This document shows positions 24,240 to 36,700 of a DNA stretch of 64,000 bases, piece by piece. Position 1 is the stretch's first letter, and the number at the start of each line of letters is the position of its first letter. Source of the stretch: Haemonchus contortus (lineage: Eukaryota > Nematoda > Chromadorea > Rhabditida > Trichostrongylidae). Location: contig LS997563.1 in NCBI GenBank assembly GCA_000469685.2, positions 32,793,968 to 32,857,967 of the forward strand, read 5' to 3'. Below the pieces are notes generated by a model that had not been told where the DNA came from, searched no databases, and worked only from the letters and a program-made list of their open reading frames with translations. The position numbers were made by a program, and so were the translations under genes.

Positions 24240-26510
24240 CAGCTGCTTCGGGGAAGGCTATGAGACGGGGGACTGACGATAGGGAATTGGCCCTCTTTAC
24301 AGACACACAGTAAGAACCATGAATGTCAAATTACGTACATTGTGGAATATGTTGCGTGGACAATTTGGCCTCTTGCTGAAAAGTGCCTACGACGCCTGTC
24401 TTTGCTTTGGACCATTTAACTCCGCAGTTTCCTACGAACGATTCCTTTTTGATGGGTGTTCACCTAAATATCAGCGATAGGAGGAGGAAAGCTTCTCTCA
24501 GCGTTTTGGATTACGTTTGAGGAGCAGCATGACGCTTTAGAACATCTCAATGTGCAGAATTGCTGAGTACTCTCCACGAATATGAAAGAGGAAACCATAC
24601 GTCATCACCTATCAAATTTCTCACCCAGCCTGGTAGGTAAAGAATTTTGCTCTCAAGTATCGTGTTCGAATGATTGGTATGTAACTGGAAAAAAGATGTA
24701 GAAAATTTTCGACCTCGACATTTTTCTGGTACAAATTTTACTCGGCTCGCTTTGAGACCGAACCATCAGCCTTTTCCTTATTGCTGCATTGCATTTCGTG
24801 CGAACGTGGAAGCATCAACTAGCAAAAGTAGAAGACGAACTCCCATTGGCAAACTCCCATCGGGTCATTCATTTAATGACTTCCGTTTCCAGAACGAGTT
24901 TTCGCGTTCGACTTCCATTCACAATTCTTTTCGCCTTTTGGATGCATATGTGGCATATACAATGAATTGTGGTGTCCAAAAGGAGCACAACTCAGTGTTT
25001 TCATCCTCCCAGACGAGTCTGGTAACAAGTAGAGGCTCGGGTGGGATAGAATGTTTGGTTGGCAAAGGCGCGCTCAAAGGCAGTGCTACGATACCATAGA
25101 AAGATTTGATGGGCTATTGCCAAGAAAACTAAAGGGCAGGCCCTTCAAAGACTACCCGAGTTGATTCAAAGGAATTTCTAAGCAATTATACAGGAACGTC
25201 AGACTCTTAACGGTGGAAATGCGGCACGGGAGAACCAGAATCGGAAGAAACAAGTCCATACGGAATTCGCATGGTTTTGATTCTTCCACTGTATTCAAGT
25301 TCACATATTCGGTAACGAGAGGTGAGAAAGGAATAATTCAGTTCTGAAGAACTAGCTATCATATCACAAGTTCACTTTGAGCATCCTATTGCCAAAATGC
25401 TGCAGACAATGAGATATAAGAATCCTAGAATATTTTGTGACGGCTCAACTATCATTATTTTGACACCTATTTGAATTTTACTGTATTCAATGAGTTGTAG
25501 GGGTTGCATCATTGTGTGTTCTTCGTGTGTCTTAGATAAGCATTATTATCAATAGAGATTTCCAATTTATGCATTATGCTGACGTAATAAACTTATGAAC
25601 TTATTGCCGTAAGGGCAAGTCAATCCGGCCGTGCCTCTGTCTGTCCCCACAATCACAGCCGTTCTTGCTGCCATCTAGGCCCTTACTGCCCCATTATTCC
25701 CAGTATTTCTGCCTCCTTTTGTTTCCATCTGTTTTAATGTATGCCAACGTCTCGATTGGCTTTCGAAGACAACAATGGAGTGGCAATCGTGTAGCCGATG
25801 AGGGTACCGGAATGGGCGCAAGGGATATGGCAGTTCTCAATGTGACGCTGTACAGGGGCCAGCCCATGATAATACTTTACATAGTAGGATGCGTAGTACC
25901 AGTAGTCCTGACCCATTACTAACCAATCGGGCATTCTGAGTAAACCAAGCTCCCTCCTTCCTGTTGAAACGTCGAAACGCTCAGCAACTGCATAACTTCT
26001 GTTCACCAAATTTCGAAGGTGAATCCCTCCATTTGCGAGCCTAAGAATAATAGCCTTGTCAACCTACTTTACCATCCCGACCAATCATTTGAACGATACA
26101 AAGGTGTCAAGGCGCTGCATCGTCAGCGAAGTGGCGGTTAGGAATTAAGCAACCTGCGTTCTAAAGCTCCTGATTAGTTCTCCTCTCAATCCTTGATAAA
26201 AACCGTCTACGACTGCTCAACGCCCCACACCACCCTTCGAGTTCCAAGGCCTACACGAGGAGTGGTGCAGATCCTGCTGTTCGAAAGGTCCCTTATCAGC
26301 TCCTATCAACTTTTGCTACTTCCGATCACCAACCATCAGTGTTCCTATCCTACCCCCTGCATTTTCTCCAAACACTCTAGAAACATAGGAACAGCAGCTA
26401 TAAAATTCAGGGTAAAAGCGCACTGGTACTTCCGTTTTCTTCAATCCGCTTGGGATGTATGTTGTGGCGTTGGCCAGAAGAGCCCTTTGGGTACCAGAGA
26501 AGCTCCGCAG
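24240..26510. other. Spacer upstream of the acyl-CoA-binding gene
   Basis: A plus-strand frame of 141 codons (24674-25099) is the longest, but it has no motif, signal peptide or flanking splice logic and is not called. The promoter of the acyl-CoA-binding gene must lie in its left part; no element was recognised. Confidence 0.4.
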
Positions 26511-26515
26511 CCAAA

Positions 26516-27183
26516 GGCTGCTTTCATAGTCCGTCTGCCGGCCGGCGTGCCGGCGGAGACCCTGCTAGGGCGGAGCAGGAAGGCAGACAGTCGGCCAGCC
26601 CCTTCGGGTAACGGAACTTCTCCCCTATCGCGGCATTCTCCCTTGCGGCATGCGGCGAACGTCACTGCAATTACCGTACTCCCGCCAATCGATAGGACGC
26701 GGAATTTTTCCTTGACTGGCTTGCTTTTTCATTGGATTTTATCGTTTTTTCTTCTGTTTCTTCTTAGTTTTCATGTTTATTAGACTTGATTAATTCAAAT
26801 GACTCCTCCTATATAAACGACGATCAGAATCGCATTGGAACTGAAGAGAGCGGCCGGCCAATTCAAATGTTTAAAGGACTTCCCACCACACAAATTGCGC
26901 GCTCCAATCTTCCATCGCAATCCTGCGATAGGCGGCGGGTGCGGCGTGTGCGACGCCGTGTTAGGGGAGAAGTTCCCGGACCCAGCCCCTTCGGAGGGCT
27001 GTAAACAACGAGAGACAAGATCAAAGACCAAACAACCAAGAGCTTGAACAAATGGTTTTTGATCTTGTATCTCGTTGTTTACAGCCCTTCGAAGGAGCTG
27101 GCCGACTGTTGCCTCCCTCCTCCTCCCTAGCACCGTCTCCGCCGGCACGCCGGCCGGCCGGCCGGCAGGCGGACTATGAAAAC
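26516..27183. mobile_element. Outer inverted-repeat element carrying a nested MITE
   Basis: Arms 26516-26608 and 27081-27183 are inverted copies rich in CCGGCCGGC blocks (CATAGTCCGTCTGCCGGCC against GGCAGGCGGACTATG). Inside lie a separate 378-bp MITE (26606-26983) and a further hairpin (about 26996-27020 pairing with 27057-27086, GTAAACAACGAGA against CTCGTTGTTTAC). Long frames on both strands are by-products of this symmetry. No transposase is present. Confidence 0.7.
26606..26983 (+). mobile_element. 378-bp MITE, copy 1
   Basis: Begins GGGTAACGGAACTTCTCCCC and ends with the inverted form GGGGAGAAGTTCCCGGACCC. A second copy of identical length lies in inverse orientation at 42319-42696, and a 163-bp relative with the same termini at 35121-35283. 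It is non-coding and depends on an outside transposase. Confidence 0.8.
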
Positions 27184-27713
27184 AGCCAAACTGGTTAGAC
27201 TGTGGAAGGAACGAAACTACAGAACATACCACCATGGAAAACCGCTCTCCAAGAGCCAGGTAAGTCACTGTGGCTGAGTCTGCGATATCGCGTACATTTG
27301 ATAACATGAGTGGAAACTTCGGTAATAATTTCAGACATGTTCTTGTGTATCTTTCTAGTCTAACTGAGTAGGTCAAAAGAAGTTGCATTCCCGTGCATCA
27401 ACTATAAGTAAGGAATTTAGCGTAAATGGTCCAAGAATGAGTTCACGCTCGTAACTGATTGATTTATTGACTACAAACTTTTCTTCTGGTAATTCTTTTG
27501 CAAATTACTAGTATAACGTCATTGACTCAGTTCGCAAGATCCCTAAAATTCAATAACACATAGTGAATAACAGGCATTGAAAAGGCTCATCAAAAGTAGC
27601 CATTCCATTACTTAACAAAAAGCGTTGAACAGCCTGGCATAGATGGAGGGTGTTCCAAATCAGATCTTTGATTCCTACTCAGAGAAAAAAACGCTTAGCC
27701 CTCCTTTGAGAGC

Positions 27714-30700
27714 TCACAATTCCATGTGCAAAGGCATGTCTCCTAAGGCATGTTCTTCGGTGAAGTCGAAACCACCAACATCGGCTGCCTTTTTATGCCA
27801 TTCCTGAAATTAAATCAATTTGTGGAGAACACAATAGATTGAGTGTCATATATGAACTCATTGAAACAATAAAGGCCCTCTGAAAGCGAAATTGGTCCTT
27901 GAAATCTTCTGATGTTAATCAATCCCGTTCCTGTGATGCGTCTCCGTATTCGATTCCCATTCAGAATCGTTGTGACGCCTTGAATAATCTGCAATGACTT
28001 CCGATGGCCAGCCGAAGTTGCAGAAGTTGGCGCTTACATTTTCCTATACGAGTCTATATCAGTTAACCGGCCCCGATGCCTTATTCGGCCTGGGCGGCTA
28101 TGGATCCCGGATCCCATTTCCGGACCATGTGTCTAAAAGTGCGCACCACTTGCCACTACACCACTTGTACCCTTATGACAACATGATTGTATCAGTCTAC
28201 TTGAACGGATTTGGTCTTTGCAGACATTTAGAGGTAGTAAATGCAATACCTGGACATCGTCTTCGACTTCGTGAGGATCCAGTTGGGTTTCTTCCTTGAA
28301 GATAGCATCTCGTCTACCTTTCAGTTCTAGTTTATCCAACGCCAGAAGCTGAAAACATTGATCATAGTTAATTTTATATATTAGGAAAAAAAGAATTGAC
28401 GAGTGATCTCGGATTGATTTCGCTAGTAAAGGGTCATTGAATTTAGAAATATTCCAAGCAACTGTCACAAAAAGCTGTTAAAGCTGATCAACTCACAAAA
28501 TTATTCCACAACTGTGTTGAGGCCAGGTGGAACTTCGATTCCCATTCAATGGTTCCGTCAGCCTATAAAAAGTGTTACATCTTTCTTAGGGCTTCTATTG
28601 CTACTTAGATGACCTCGAAGTGACGAAGACGGCAAAATCATTGCTATACTGTAGTTTAAGGGTAGCGCGATTCTATCGCCAATATAATAAGGTCACTCCC
28701 ACAAGTGGTATGAAAAATAAAGCAAAATTATTCAGATTTAGAGCACAGTTCTTTAGAATAAGTTTGCGTACGAACTGAACAACATTGAAGGAATAAAAAA
28801 AAACTATCTAAGTTTCAGAAAGTGGAACCATGCTTCCTTTTAGAGTCCACCACGATGTGTACTTGCACGCTCATGACAACAGGGGTAATTCCTAATCGCG
28901 CGGGCCGCGAGGACGGCATGACCCCGTTATTTCGACGATAGAATCGCCCCACACCGTAAGCACCCCGTTACTACGTTTGCCAGCTCCCCGATTTTAGCCA
29001 GGTTCAGTGCATATCACTGATTGATTTTTTTCAAGGAAACCCTTGAAAGCTCTTTTACTCGAATTATGACTGCTTGCGTTTCCTTCACATTCGGAGTCAT
29101 CCACTCAGCAGTCTGTTGGAAAAAGATAGAGTGGGAAATAAATGTCTATTTATCAATTCGTCACGCAAGTGTAAGGGAGTTTCACGGCTTTGCTAAGAGC
29201 ATCAGCGCTACTACAAGCATTACACCTCCGAGCGGAACTTGATAGCATATAAAGAGCTAGACTATGAAGGCAAAATTTGCTCTCGAGAAAAAGAAGAAAT
29301 TGCATACGGTACAACGTAATACGTGTGTTTCGCATCATGTACATATCCGTTGGTTGAAATCAATGGTGCTAGGAAGAATAGTACCTTGAGTATGACGTGA
29401 TAGTCCCGTTTGGCTGATCCCATGGCTGGCCAAGTTGGATTCGTAGGCTCGCAGCTGTTTTTCGTTGGCTGTCTGAATGAGATGGTGCTTGATAATTTGT
29501 TGTCGTGGCAGTTTGAATGTCTAGCTTCCTTCCTTTTGAGGATAAGAGTTATGCCTTCTGAGGTTGATCACAAGGGCCTAATATATTAGGTTGTTCGGAA
29601 AGGAATGCGCGCAAACTTTGTCCATTTATTTCTCCCCTACTATAGAAGAATTTTCAGAACAGTTTTGTCTATTCGGAAGAGATTTTCATTGCGCATCTTT
29701 GATATACTTTTGCCTATGTCTACTTTGTTTTTTTCTAAGAAAAAAAGTTTAAAATGTGCTTGACCAAAAATTCCTTTTGCGGGCTTGCATGTGGTACAAC
29801 TTCAAGCAAGGAAAATCGGCTGCTGAATCTCATCGTGCCACATCTGAAGTATACGGCGAAAGAGCCTTGTCAGAAAGGCAGTGTCGACGATGGTATCGGG
29901 GTTCAAAAACGGTAATGAAAGGTCAGAGGACAAAGAATATGGATGTCGGCCCTAATTCCTCGATAACCAAGTGTTGAAGACCGCCATTAAATTGGATTCA
30001 CACCAAACCACCCGAGAACTGGCAACACATGTTGGCTGCTCAAACTCTGCCATCCATGGGCATTTGCTGGCAATTGGCAAGAAGAACAGGTGCGGAAAAT
30101 GGGTACCGCACCAGCTGAGCGACTCAAACCAGGCAACAGAAGTGACGATGGCCGAAATTCTCCTCCATCGCTCCAAGAACAGTGGTTTTTCAACTCTATT
30201 ATTACATCAGACGGAAAATGGATCTGCTTCGACAAAAAAACACGAAAAGGACAGTGGTTAGACGCCGGTGACACTCCAAAACCCACTACGAAACCGGATA
30301 CACACGGCAGAAAGGTGATGCTCTGTGTTTGGTGGAACAGCAAAGGCTGAGTTTAGTTCGAAGTCCTGAATTCGGGTCAAACCGTTACGGCGGACATTTA
30401 CGAAGATCAACTGAACCGCGTGGATCAAGCACTGCGTCGCCAAGGTGTCGAAACGACGTCGACAAAATTCCTCCTCGACAACGCTCGTCAACATGTTGCG
30501 AAAACCACCTTGGAAAAAAGTTGAGGAATTGGGGTTGAGAATTCCTGCCTCATCCGCCTTACAGCCCAGACCTGACTCCATCCGATGACCATCTGTTCCG
30601 GTCAATGCAGCACTCTTTGGCCGAGAGAAAATTCAAAAACCGCGAAAAAGTCCAACTCAGGGTGTCCAACTACTTTGAGTTGCAGCCAGCCGAGTTCTTC

Positions 30701-33700
30701 AGAAGAAGGATCCATTCTTTGCGTGAACGTAGGCAACAAGTCATCGATAGTAATGGAAAATATCTTTTGAATCGATCTTGTTTAGTTTCGTTTTTATAAT
30801 AAAAAATTTTTTGAACTCAAACGCGCATTTCTTTCCGAACAACCTAATAGTACTCAATATTTAGTCACCGCTTTCCCATCTTTACTGTATGGCGACTGCA
30901 TCGCAGAAAGGAAGAAGGAATCAGGTTTGTACGCTACGGTACGGCCTTAGAAGCACGATGACCGAATATTCACCCTTTTGTGGCGAACCGCGTGAAGTAC
31001 TGGAACATCTTGTCGCAGAACGGCTTTATGTCGTCCCATCCACCATCTTGCAGACATGAAGTAGGTGGGTTGTCAATGCCGTATTCGAGTAAATAGACGT
31101 CGCTCTGAAGTGAATTGTAGACACGGTTCTATGAAGAGAGTAAAGCACCTTACTGTGGGTGAATACCCTCGCACATATAGGCACTAAGAAGGCCGAGGCG
31201 AAACTCTTCCCGAGCTCAAGAGAAATGTACAAAAGCATAGTTAACATAAAAAGGCGGGCTGTTCTGTGAGTGAGAGAGCCAAGGTGTATGGGGTGGAGGA
31301 CACAGAGGTGTGGGCTGTGGAGTGAGTGTTGATTCGAGTGTTTCCTTGGCCTACTTCCGAACTCATTCACCCGAGAATGAAAAAAAATATCGAAAAACTA
31401 CGCATCATCAAACATAGAAGCACGATACCTTTTTCTGCTTGAGCTCACTGACGAGCTGTTGAGTGGGTGCGATGAAGTCACGATCAAGCAGAATCTGAAT
31501 GCAAAAAACTGAAACGAACAGTCGAGCAAGCACTCCAGAAACTATATACTATGCATGCAGTGATTGCTATTCGTAGGGTACCTTGAATGTGAAAGATTGT
31601 ACGGAGAAATCAAAGGGGAAGATAGAAAACTAGTGTCGTTGCTTCCGCCCAACTTGTTATAAGGCCACGCCTGGTAGGGCGCGCGGGGTTCCGACGCGCA
31701 CAGCGTATCAGCGCCTGCGCGTCGGCTATACTTGACGCGTGCTCTGTCCTCAAACCATGCGGCAGTGTGTCTGCATTCGTCGTCGTATCCGGCCGCCACT
31801 TCCCGTCGTCTTGCCGTCGTACCCGCTCGAAGATGGAAATATGTATGATGCAATCCGACGCGTAGTAATCGACTTGAGCATGGAAGCTCAAAAGCGCCGA
31901 GCGGTCCCAAGCCACGTCGCCCTCCGTGAGACTTAACGTACTGGGTTCGAGCGCCTGATACGTAGGTTTTTTTCTGATCATCGTAGTGGTTTTTAATTGC
32001 TGGAGTAATAATGTTTTCCTTTTATGTATAGGTTTATATAAGAGGCATTTTTCCTTTTTTACCGTTTCTTCCTTTTGAAGTATCATTATTCTTTTTAATG
32101 GCGTACCCATGAAGGACCGCGTAAAATATTGTGTTGACAGCTTAATGTCGTAGACGGTTGCGCCGTGAAGGTTATATCTGGTTCGATTGTTGAGGTTGGG
32201 CTTTGCATAGGCTATTCCGTGTTGTAGGACGTAACACGCTTAGGGCGAAGGTTGGAGTGTAGGACCAGCGTAGGGGCTGCAAGGGCCAAAGTAACATCCC
32301 GCGAGGCAAATGGGGCGAAGGCGAGCGCCGCGTGAGACCCCGATCAGGCATTCACGCCGACGATGACGCCGCTCTTAAGCGGCGATCCCCGATGCCAATG
32401 TATAGCGAGGAACAAGGCGTCAGCGCCGCAACAACTAGTGAGTACAAGGTAGGAAAAACAGAAAATGTCAAAACTTGAAAAACTTGAGAATTGGAACATT
32501 GTATACCTTTCTCATTTGCTCGAACAAAAAGTAGGTGTTCTTTTTGTCTCCTTGCGTGTAAATGTATTGATGAAGAATTTGCCGTCGTAGCAGCGGAGCG
32601 TTTCTGCAAAATCCCACGAATGCACCAAGGTATCAGCCTCGAGAACTGAGAGCTTTATCAGAAGGTGACCCGATGGCCTTGGTTTCACCTGTGCCCCTTG
32701 TATAAAGCGCTGAGCACGAAAAAACCAAAGTGTAGTAAGTAAGTAAAGCTCACTGGAATTGTGAGTCAGGAATCAGTCCGGCCAGGAATCTCTTGAAGTT
32801 GATGTACTGGAACTTCTCGTCAAAATCGCTATCAGAAGGATATTCTGGAAAAGTTTTGGTATTTGGTTCTACATCCTTTTGTTCCGGAATAGAGTGGCAG
32901 CTCACCTTTTGGTAGCTGTCTGAAAACTCCAAGAATGGTGGGAATCGCTGGCTGCTCATAAGACGGACATCTGAAGGGAACACCAAACGGATAGAAAGGC
33001 TTCTGAAGTAACACTAAATGAGCAGCTGTTTTTCGAGATAAAACATTTATTTGATGTTTTCAGAAGTCTGCTCCATGCCCTCCTTAAAATGGGATACTAA
33101 GCCTAATAAGTGTTATAATTTTGATGGCCAAATTCAGATTTCATTCAGAATGGCCATACTTTGATCGAGGTGGCCAAACTTTACGATCATTTACGAATTA
33201 ACCAAGATTTGAAAAAGCGCCCAAAGCTTTCCTGCAAATAACTGCCCATACCCTCTCCATGTATGCTAATCCTGGCATGAACACTCGAGAACACTCGGAA
33301 ACAAGAAAGTCCATGGGTCTAGCTTTCTACAGTTCACCTAGAACTTAGACTACACACCCATTTTATGCCAATTCACTTAAACATGGGGCGGAGATAGTAA
33401 GCGGCAAGTGGCGCACTTCACACACGAAGGGCCTTGAGTTCAAATCCCGCATTGATATACGCCTGGGCCAACTGAGACTTCCATCTCTCCGGGATCAATG
33501 ATTAAAACCTGATTCGTATGGGAGAATAAAAACACTGACTTTACAATGGTCAGCCACCGTAAGTCATTGTATGGGCTATATACGCATTCATTACGCCACT
33601 CTCAATCTGAATGGAAATAGGATGCGGGGCGCATCCTTCAGATGGGGTTGATCAATGCTCAAAGACTCTATGCTTTATCCTTTCATCCAGTTAAAAATAT

Positions 33701-36700
33701 AGCATGAAACCAGTTGGGGAACTCCCCCAAAATCAATCCTTCTGAAAACTTTTTTCAAAAAGTTCGCTAAGAACATGGAAAAATCAGCGCACCGTGAGCT
33801 GATCAGCTGCCTTGTACAGTTCGGATAGCTGCTTGGATCTCAAACAGTCCATTGCCTGATTGACTGACGGCAAATCACACTGAAAGCTGTGTTGCTACCT
33901 TACAGCGCTGCATAGTGCTCAACAGCAATACCTGTAACTCAGTGAGGATTTTATGAGCAGCTCTTTTGGAAAACCCTTCTCTTCCAATAGTTCTCGTTCT
34001 CGCGTTTCCATTTATGAGAATTGCTCGTTCAACGTCTGAAACTCGTTCTATTCCCATGACACCATTTTCAGGTAACCATAAAGTAGGTGATACTGGTTCT
34101 TGATAGTGCTGACGCAACGGTTTCGGCAACCAACGACTCTGCCCACACTGTTATCTTTCCAATGTGAAGGGCGTCGGCATTGTCTCTCAAGAACTTCACG
34201 ACATTAATCACGTCGCTTACACCATGAGGTATTGCATTGAATGATCCTGAACACATAACAGATATTTTACGAATTGGTCTTGGAAAGGCAGCAAAGAACT
34301 AACCAAACAACAACATTTTCTTGACTTCAACACAACTTTTGGAGAAAGAATCTACAGTATAAGTAAAAACAAAATAATGCAAAGAATACGAAAAGTTAGT
34401 TTTATTCAGAAAACTCTGATCTATCGATCGATTTTCAATTTGACAACGATTCATTGTCCATAGGTTCGACCCCCAACACTGCTACAGTGGCTTCCTATAG
34501 AACGTAAGCTCCTTAATGAGATCAAATGAGTTATCCCTGGCGATCTCAAACTCAAACTCCGGTATTTTCGGGAAGTCTCAGTCCACAGATGGGGTCTACG
34601 TCGTATATCGAAACCCAATTTGTCTCCGAGCTGGCTCACTCAACCTATTCTCGCTTCTCGAGCAAGAAATAAAAGGTTAAAGGTAAACAAAATAGAAACC
34701 CGGTTATTTTCTTCGTGTCAGAGCTTGTGATTTGCTACGATTCTAAGCATTTCGAACAGTTCTGGTACTGCAGTAGTGAGGTGGCTAGCTTAACAAAGAA
34801 ATTGTGAGCCTTACACCCCAGCTATCATGAGCTACCCTCTACATTATTCTGACTGAACTTGGAAATTAGATCTGATATTCGTGAAGTAGGTGATAGCGGT
34901 GTAGTGGCAAGTGATTTGCTATCACGCACATGGTTCGGTGGTTGAATCCCCAGGTACCGATACCTGCTCAGGCCAACCAATCCTTCCATCCCTTCGGGCA
35001 GCTTCGTTGATAGAGACTCGCCCGTGAACACAAATTATTGTATAGGCCATATGCTATGCACCTAATTCAATACGCCTTTATGATTCTGAATGGAATTTGA
35101 ATGCATGGGCCCTCCCAAATGGGTGCCGGAACTTCTCCCCAAGTCCCCACGGCAAGCGACAAAGGTCACGCGGTGGCTACCCTATCCTTGCACTGGGAAC
35201 TCAAACCTTTCCCTTGGAAGCGTGCGACTGCGAGCGATAGGATGCGACGAACGCGACGCCATTTTCGGGGAGATACCGTACCCCTCCCGAACTGGGACCA
35301 TCAAAGTCGAAGACACCCGACTTCATTCATTGAGCTGCCATCTTCTCAAATCTTGTTTTCAGTTACAGACGTTCGCACTACATAGTCCTGCTATCGAACA
35401 TTACCCTCACTATTTCTCGATTTCACCCTCATTTACTAACTAATTGTCTCACCTGCTTATGTTTTTGATGAATAAATTATATAAATTCTCGACGGGAAAA
35501 TGTATTGGTTCGGATTCTTTTCATTTTCATTGAAATGGTGTTCTTTTTAGCATGGGATAGAGATGATTCCCTTTAAAGAAAGATACTTACCCAGTAATCC
35601 GGTCCTCACACTTGCGGTTACCACGTTTAACGACGACGACACCAATCCCGTCAATTTCACTTCACTTAATTTCTCGTTCGAGAATATAAGAAGTGTATCC
35701 ACCTAAAGAAATCAGCTATTTCTGTGAGTATAAAATAAGAGAAAGGTGTAGTGCAGTTGCGCTGGTTCAAGTTCACTTTTTCGGTAAGAACCCAAAATAA
35801 TCAGATTAATTGAGCACCGATGAAGCCGGCCTCTAGGGCCTTTATTGCGCCTCATCAAGCCATTTTTTGACCCGATAGCGCTCCATACTTGGAAGCGCAC
35901 GGTATGAGTTCATTTTCTTCTATTTCAATTTGTTCCTTTTACTTGCCCCAATTTGATTTCTTTGTGATAATAAAGCTATTATTCACATTATGTTCTAGGG
36001 ATGCTGCTATTCTTCAGCCACAATCTGTGGTCGATAATATCAAGGATTAGACGTCGGCTGACAGCTAATCACACCCATTTTCAATCATTTTGTCTAAATG
36101 TAGAAGCAGAGAGCCAGCGAAAAGGTCAAGTTGCAATGAATTTACTTACCCCTACCGATACAACTGTCCCACCCTTGTTCTACGGGTAGAAATGATCGCA
36201 TAGTGGCGCAAGCCATTTCAACCTCCTAAATTAGTTGATTAGTAGCCAACTAGATAGGTGTTTTTATTCTCATCCAATTCTGAGCAACATCTGCTCGCAT
36301 TTTTGACTGAACGACTTCCTTGGCTCTTCTTCAAGAGGAAAAATGATATACCTCAAGTTTACATGGAGAAGTATGGAAATAAAAGACCGTGCCATATGTT
36401 AGAGTGTTACGTTCGAATGACACGTTCCACGATGACTTTAGATTAAACTCTCTTTTGGGAGGCTAGTGAAGCTACAATTGCCCAGATGCCTGATTTCATA
36501 ACTATGGGTTGGGGGACGCTTTCGGAAAAAAGGCGAAAAATTGCAGTGGACAGATTCTCCATAGCGAATTCCTTGGCAATCACAAGATATCCTCTGTCAA
36601 AAATGATGCGGTGAGCATGGGAAGAACATTTTCAGAAAAAAAGGTTGTCATCATCGACTTCCTCTCGGTATCAGCTGACGAACTCTCTTTAAAATTCCTT

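Noticed and set aside
24674..25099. 141-codon plus-strand frame
   Set aside because: No domain, signal peptide, leader acceptor or splice structure; composition is that of flanking non-coding DNA.
26193..27388. Two overlapping 196-197-codon frames on opposite strands
   Set aside because: They run through the nested inverted-repeat element, whose GC-rich symmetry keeps frames open on both strands.
29060..29150. A possible esterase exon reading TAEWMTPNVKETQ on the minus strand
   Set aside because: The flanking exons (29385 and 28563) join directly in phase 0 and give the family's HVILKADGTIEWE sequence; adding this segment would break the alignment.
34068..34129. Frame change after the esterase elbow read as a frameshift
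   Set aside because: A 58-nt intron (donor GTATCACC, acceptor TTTCAG) resolves it and yields ALSRTNVERAILINGN.
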